A stretch of DNA of 8,660 bases, taken from Acidobacteriota bacterium (GTDB lineage: Bacteria; Acidobacteriota; Vicinamibacteria; Vicinamibacterales; 2-12-FULL-66-21). The stretch spans positions 1-8,660 of the forward strand of contig JACDDJ010000155.1 of assembly GCA_013817065.1 (NCBI GenBank), read 5' to 3'. Below, piece after piece: positions 5,756 to 8,660 of the stretch. Under the pieces are notes generated by a model. The model saw only the letters and a list, made by a program, of their open reading frames with translations, made no database searches and was not told where the DNA came from. Each line of letters opens with the position of its first letter. Position 1 is the first letter of the stretch. The position numbers and the translations under genes are program-made.

Positions 5756-6688
5756 AGAACACCCGTGCAGACTGTCCCACTCAACTTCATCCGCGGCCGG
5801 AAAAAGCGCGCCGACGAGATGCCCCGCGGCGGCAAGCCCGAGTGGCTGAAGGTCCGCGCGCCCGGCTCCGAGAACTATCACCGGCTCAAGGGATTGATGC
5901 GGACGCTCGGGCTTCACACGGTGTGTGAGGAAGCGAACTGCCCGAACATCGGCGAGTGCTGGCACCACGGCACCGCGACCTTCATGATCCTGGGCGACAC
6001 CTGCACGCGATCGTGCGCGTATTGCAACGTGACACACGGCGCGCCCAAGCCACCCGACGCCGACGAGCCGGTCAGGGTCGCCAGCGCCATCCAGGCAATG
6101 GAGCTCGCGTACGTGGTCGTGACCTCGGTCGATCGGGACGACCTTGCCGACGGCGGTTCAGGTCACTTCGCGCAGACGATCGCCGAGACGCGGGCGCGGA
6201 TCCCGGCCTGCCGCATCGAGGTCCTCATCCCCGACTTCAAGGGCGATGAGGCGGCACTGCGCACGGTGCTCGATGCCCGGCCTGATGTGCTCAACCACAA
6301 CATCGAAACCGTCCCACGCATGTACCGGGTGGCGCGGCCGGGTGGACGGTACGAACGCGCGCTCCAGGTGCTGGAGCGGTCCCGCGCGTATGCACCGGCG
6401 ATCCCGACAAAATCGGGCCTTATGGTTGGACTCGGCGAAGAATGGGATGAGGTCGTCGACACGCTTCACGATCTCAGCCGGGTCGGCTGCCAGATCGTCA
6501 CCATCGGCCAGTACCTGCGCCCCTCGATGGCCAACCTCGCGATGTCGCGCTACTACACGCCGACTGAGTTCGCCGAGCTGAAGCGCATTGGGCTCGAGCT
6601 CGGCATCGGGCATATCGAGTCCGGACCGCTCGTCCGCAGCTCCTACCACGCACACGAGCAGACGGCGGCCTACGAAGCCGCGCGCTGA
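5753..6688 (+). CDS. lipA: Lipoyl synthase
   Basis: LipA is a radical-SAM enzyme that inserts two sulfurs into protein-bound octanoyl groups of 2-oxoacid dehydrogenase E2 and glycine cleavage H subunits. From the ATG at 5753 it has 311 residues. Both iron-sulfur clusters are complete: the auxiliary cluster motif C58-x4-C63-x5-C69 (CEEANCPNIGEC) and the radical-SAM motif C84-x3-C88-x2-C91 (CTRSCAYC). The C-terminal SGPLVRSSYHA supplies the serine ligand of the auxiliary cluster. TSVDRDDLADGG and DVLNHNIETVPR are also family signatures. The start is uncertain. A perfect TATAAT overlaps the 5753 ATG, so the true start may be GTG 5765 or ATG 5819 (MPRGGKPEWLKV), both of which leave the catalytic core intact. 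The closeness of the divergent hydrolase gene means any longer form would overlap that gene. Confidence 0.96.
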   Translation: MRTPVQTVPLNFIRGRKKRADEMPRGGKPEWLKVRAPGSENYHRLKGLMRTLGLHTVCEEANCPNIGECWHHGTATFMILGDTCTRSCAYCNVTHGAPKPPDADEPVRVASAIQAMELAYVVVTSVDRDDLADGGSGHFAQTIAETRARIPACRIEVLIPDFKGDEAALRTVLDARPDVLNHNIETVPRMYRVARPGGRYERALQVLERSRAYAPAIPTKSGLMVGLGEEWDEVVDTLHDLSRVGCQIVTIGQYLRPSMANLAMSRYYTPTEFAELKRIGLELGIGHIESGPLVRSSYHAHEQTAAYEAAR

Positions 6689-6711
6689 GCGGGCTTCTGA
6701 CCACGCCCGCT
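6688..6711 (+). terminator. Hairpin at the lipA 3' end
   Basis: AGCGGGC (6688-6694) and GCCCGCT (6705-6711) form a 7-bp GC-rich stem with a 10-nt loop that begins on the last base of the lipA stop codon. No T run follows, so it is only a possible terminator or mRNA 3'-end stabiliser. Confidence 0.4.
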
Positions 6712-6757
6712 TCACACCACACGGCTGAGTAACCGCTGTTTGCACCGTCTTCCATCC

Positions 6758-6763
6758 GGAGGA
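6758..6763 (+). promoter_or_regulatory. Strong Shine-Dalgarno site that fixes the lipoprotein start
   Basis: GGAGGA sits 5 nt before the ATG at 6769. It selects that ATG over the in-frame TTG immediately upstream at 6766. It is the best ribosome binding site in the window. Confidence 0.85.
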
Positions 6764-6768
6764 CGTTG

Positions 6769-7365
6769 ATGACAAGGACCTGGACATTCAAGCTTTGTGT
6801 GCCGCTCGCAAGCGCGGCGCTTCTCGCCGGCTGCACACAGGAGGTCGGCGACCGTGCGCAGGACCGAACCGCGATAGATCACGCCACCGATCAGCAGAAG
6901 CAGAACCCCGAGGTCTCACTGACGGGCTGCGTGACGACAGGCGTGGGCACTAATCAATTCATGTTGAGGGACGTGCGCCCGGTTCCCCTTGCTGAGCAGC
7001 CAACCGATGCACCCTCGGCCACCAACAGCACGATCCCGGAGAACACGCCGATCCGCTTGGCGACCGCCGATGCCGACCAGATCGAGAAACTCGTCGGGCA
7101 GACGGTGTCGGTCACGGGCAGGTTGAGCGACGGGCGTAACACCATCGGCACAACCAGTGAACCCCGGGCAGCCGATGAGCCCGAGCCGCGCACCGACAAG
7201 TCGCAGGCGGCGACCGACCGGCATCACTCGGAGAAGGTGGGCGAGGAAGCGGGCCCGCTCGGCAACCGTTCGATGAACAACGGGACGTATCCGGAGCTGA
7301 CGGTGACCCGCGTCAACGGGACGGGACAGAAGTGCGTAACGGGCCACGTGGAAGACAAACGTTAG
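6769..7365 (+). CDS. Small hypothetical lipoprotein with 'LTGC' motif
   Basis: The product is 198 residues of unknown function. It begins with a type II signal peptide: positively charged start, hydrophobic core LCVPLASAALLAGC, and a textbook lipobox L19-A20-G21-C22, so it should be lipid-anchored. The mature part starts with a charged, Gln-rich stretch (23-47). Then comes EVSLTGCVTTG...FML (48-66) and, after a Pro/Thr-rich loop, IEKLVGQTVSVTGRLSDG (105-122). This pairing of short beta-rich segments resembles small OB-fold-type periplasmic proteins, but that is a guess. A second hydrophilic, low-complexity region (130-165) precedes a final beta-like segment, ELTVTRVNGTGQKC. C54 and C189 are the only cysteines in the mature chain besides the acylated one and could form a disulfide. 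It lies 80 bp after lipA on the same strand but has its own ribosome binding site, and it converges with ppk2. Confidence 0.85.
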   Translation: MTRTWTFKLCVPLASAALLAGCTQEVGDRAQDRTAIDHATDQQKQNPEVSLTGCVTTGVGTNQFMLRDVRPVPLAEQPTDAPSATNSTIPENTPIRLATADADQIEKLVGQTVSVTGRLSDGRNTIGTTSEPRAADEPEPRTDKSQAATDRHHSEKVGEEAGPLGNRSMNNGTYPELTVTRVNGTGQKCVTGHVEDKR

Positions 7366-7416
7366 CGACGGGCGGCCGGTGATATCGGACACGCCGGGGA
7401 ACGTAGCGGCCACATG

Positions 7417-7454
7417 AGATGGTAGATGGAAGATGGCAGGAAGATGGTAGATGG
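7417..7454. repeat. AGATGG short-period repeat with a distal inverted copy
   Basis: Five copies of AGATGG occur in 38 bp (starting at 7417, 7424, 7431, 7442 and 7449), mostly at 7-bp spacing. An inverted copy of the 9-mer AGATGGCAG (7431-7439) lies at 7527-7535, so the gap could fold into a long imperfect stem. Small 5-bp hairpins lie between them (CTGAA/TTCAG at 7481-7496, GTGCC/GGCAC at 7501-7518). The whole 200-bp convergent gap, 7366-7565, shows no credible gene. Confidence 0.8.
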
Positions 7455-7541
7455 TAAAGAGACTGACTTCTGCGTCGTTGCTGAAAGCCGATTCAGCTCG
7501 GTGCCGCTAATCAGGCACTCTACCCTCTGCCATCTAGCATT

Positions 7542-7576
7542 GCGGCACCTGAGTGCCGAAGGCGCTCAGGTGCCGC
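7542..7576 (-). terminator. Strong hairpin overlapping the ppk2 stop codon
   Basis: GCGGCACCTGAG (7542-7553) pairs perfectly over 12 bp with CTCAGGTGCCGC (7565-7576). After one mismatch, the 11-nt loop can add three more pairs, GCC/GGC around TTC. The TGA stop of ppk2 (7568-7566) lies in the 5' arm of the minus-strand RNA. The perfect stem is also present in plus-strand RNA, so it may serve both converging transcripts. No T tract follows on the minus strand. Confidence 0.6.
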
Positions 7577-8438
7577 GTAACCGCCGGCGCGCTTCCGCGA
7601 GTTCGCCCTGCTTGCGCCGATCGAGCGGCGGGAAGTGCAGGTCGAGGCTTTCAAGCGTCTCGATGATCACCTCCGCGATCGCGAGACGCGTGAACCACTT
7701 GTGGTCGGCAGGGATCACGTACCAGGGGGCGGTGCCGGTGCTGGTCGCCGCGATGGCCGCCTCGTAGGCGTGCATGTACTTGGTCCAGTGCAGGCGCTCG
7801 TTGACGTCGTTGATCGAGAACTTCCAGTTCTTGGCCGGATCGTCCAGTCGCGCCAGGAAGCGCCGCCGCTGCTCGGCGCGCGACACGTTGAGATAGAACT
7901 TCCGGATGATCGTGCCATTGCGGGTCAAGTAGCGCTCGATGTCGCGGATGTCTTCGTAGCGCTGGGTCCAGATGCGCGGACCGAAGAGCTTGATCGGCAG
8001 GTGCTGACGCTGCAGCAGCTCCGGGTGAACACGAACGACCAGCACTTCCTCGTAGTAGGACCGATTGAAGACCCCGATCCGGCCCCGCTCCGGCAGCACC
8101 TTGAGCGACCGCCACATGAAATCGTGATCGAGCTCCTCGTCCGACGGTGCCTTGAAGCTGAAGACCTGCGTCGCCTTTGGATCCAGCCCGCGCATCACGT
8201 GCTTGATCGCGCCGTCCTTGCCGGCGGCGTCCATCGCCTGGAAGATCAGCAGCAGTGACCAGCGATCCTGGGCGTTCAGGATCTCGGTCAGATCATAGAG
8301 GCGCTTGGTGGCCTTCTTCAGCAGCCCCTTGGCATCGTCTTCGCTGAGAAACGGCGCGATATCGGCAGGGTCGTACTGCGACAGGCGGACCCGGCTGTCA
8401 GGCTTGACCAGGAACCGGGAGGTCGTGATCCTGCTCAC
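7566..8438 (-). CDS. ppk2: Polyphosphate kinase 2 (polyphosphate:nucleotide phosphotransferase)
   Basis: PPK2 enzymes transfer phosphate from inorganic polyphosphate to nucleoside mono- or diphosphates, regenerating ATP/GTP in the cytoplasm. The 290-residue product is a single-domain PPK2. It shows the Walker A region FQAMDAAGKDGAIKHV (66-81), the Walker B/lid region RIGVFNRSYYEEVLV (120-134), and then WKFSINDVNERLHWTKYMHAYE and APWYVIPADHKWF. The N-terminal layout (FLVKPDSRVRLSQYDP) recalls class III, the AMP/ADP-phosphorylating group, and HPELLQRQHLPIKLFGPRIW looks like a short insertion relative to the shortest members. Class assignment is inference. The start is GTG at 8438, overlapping the upstream lpdA TGA as GTGA, with GGAAG 5 nt upstream. 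This points to translational coupling in an lpdA-ppk2 operon. The stop codon is inside a strong hairpin. Confidence 0.94.
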   Translation of the reverse strand: MSRITTSRFLVKPDSRVRLSQYDPADIAPFLSEDDAKGLLKKATKRLYDLTEILNAQDRWSLLLIFQAMDAAGKDGAIKHVMRGLDPKATQVFSFKAPSDEELDHDFMWRSLKVLPERGRIGVFNRSYYEEVLVVRVHPELLQRQHLPIKLFGPRIWTQRYEDIRDIERYLTRNGTIIRKFYLNVSRAEQRRRFLARLDDPAKNWKFSINDVNERLHWTKYMHAYEAAIAATSTGTAPWYVIPADHKWFTRLAIAEVIIETLESLDLHFPPLDRRKQGELAEARRRLRGT

Positions 8439-8660
8439 GAGGTCTTCCGTCGAGGACGGTAAACGTGCGTGGCATGACCGAAGAACACTTCCGCTGACTC
8501 CATCAGCGTTTCCGACAGCGTCGGGTGAGGATGGATCGTCAACTTCAAATCGGTGGCATTGGCGCCCATCTCGACCGCCAGCACACCTTCGGCGATCAAC
8601 TCGCCGGCGCCGGGTCCGACGATGCCGACGCCGAGAATGCGTTCGGTCTTTGAATCGATG
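8435..8660 (-). CDS. lpdA: Dihydrolipoamide dehydrogenase (E3), C-terminal fragment cut by window edge
   Basis: Only the last 74 residues are in the window, reading in from the right edge. They match the dimerisation domain of flavoprotein disulfide reductases: TERILGVGIVGPGAGELIAE, then AVEMGANATDLKLTIHPHPTLSETLMESAE. The HPHPTLSE motif contains the His and Glu that act as the acid-base dyad at the partner subunit's disulfide, and HxHPTLSE favours lipoamide dehydrogenase over glutathione or mercuric reductase. The enzyme reoxidises dihydrolipoyl groups of 2-oxoacid dehydrogenases with NAD+. The product ends VYRPRRKTS, and its TGA overlaps the ppk2 GTG start by 4 nt. The N-terminal FAD domain is outside the window. 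Confidence 0.93.
   Translation of the reverse strand, partial: IDSKTERILGVGIVGPGAGELIAEGVLAVEMGANATDLKLTIHPHPTLSETLMESAEVFFGHATHVYRPRRKTS

Noticed and set aside
5740..5835. N-terminal extension of the UPF0173 hydrolase
   Set aside because: The open frame continues upstream, but it is antisense to lipA, and the family begins at MSKLSIKWLGHA.
7635..8258. Plus-strand open frame of 207 codons opposite ppk2
   Set aside because: Antisense shadow of a well-conserved PPK2; no motifs or start signal.

Overview
The window is a high-GC bacterial chromosome segment with dense, mostly single-copy metabolic genes. The box genes for aerobic benzoyl-CoA degradation are best known from Proteobacteria. The 7-bp tandem repeats between genes, the Ala/Pro-rich secreted proteins and the small 'LTGC' lipoprotein resemble what I associate with Acidobacteriota (Vicinamibacteria-like). 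That assignment is inference, not proof. There is no rRNA, tRNA, CRISPR array, transposase or phage gene.

Left part (1-3786), benzoate catabolism. On the minus strand boxC (ring-opening benzoyl-CoA-dihydrodiol lyase) is followed by boxB (diiron benzoyl-CoA epoxidase), which runs off the left edge. The divergent regulator gene boxR (XRE-type HTH fused to a shikimate-kinase-like domain) lies immediately upstream of boxC. Their 64-bp divergent region carries an exact 11-bp direct repeat (TATAGTGCGCA, 31 bp apart) that is a good operator candidate. BoxB epoxidises benzoyl-CoA, BoxC hydrolytically opens the ring, and BoxR probably represses both until benzoyl-CoA appears. The boxC-boxB spacer holds a 7-bp tandem repeat that contributes the boxC stop codon.

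Middle part (3787-6768). An inverted-repeat element separates boxR from a secreted type II-like L-asparaginase. This gene converges on a UPF0173-type metallo-beta-lactamase-fold hydrolase. The hydrolase is divergent from lipA (lipoyl synthase), with only 13 bp between the two most natural start codons and overlapping TATAAT/TATACT boxes there.

Right part (6769-8660). A small lipoprotein gene with a clear Shine-Dalgarno sequence converges on an lpd-ppk2 pair on the minus strand. The C-terminal end of dihydrolipoamide dehydrogenase enters from the right edge and overlaps the GTG start of a class III-like polyphosphate kinase 2 by 4 nt. The 200-bp convergent gap is filled with AGATGG repeats and a strong hairpin that contains the ppk2 stop codon. 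LipA makes the lipoyl cofactor whose dihydro form Lpd reoxidises, so the middle and right parts share a 2-oxoacid dehydrogenase theme.

I see no convincingly new multi-gene system. The most interesting items are the candidate BoxR operators with a compact BoxR, the decamer shared by the two divergent promoters, possible leaderless starts, and the short-period repeats at gene ends.
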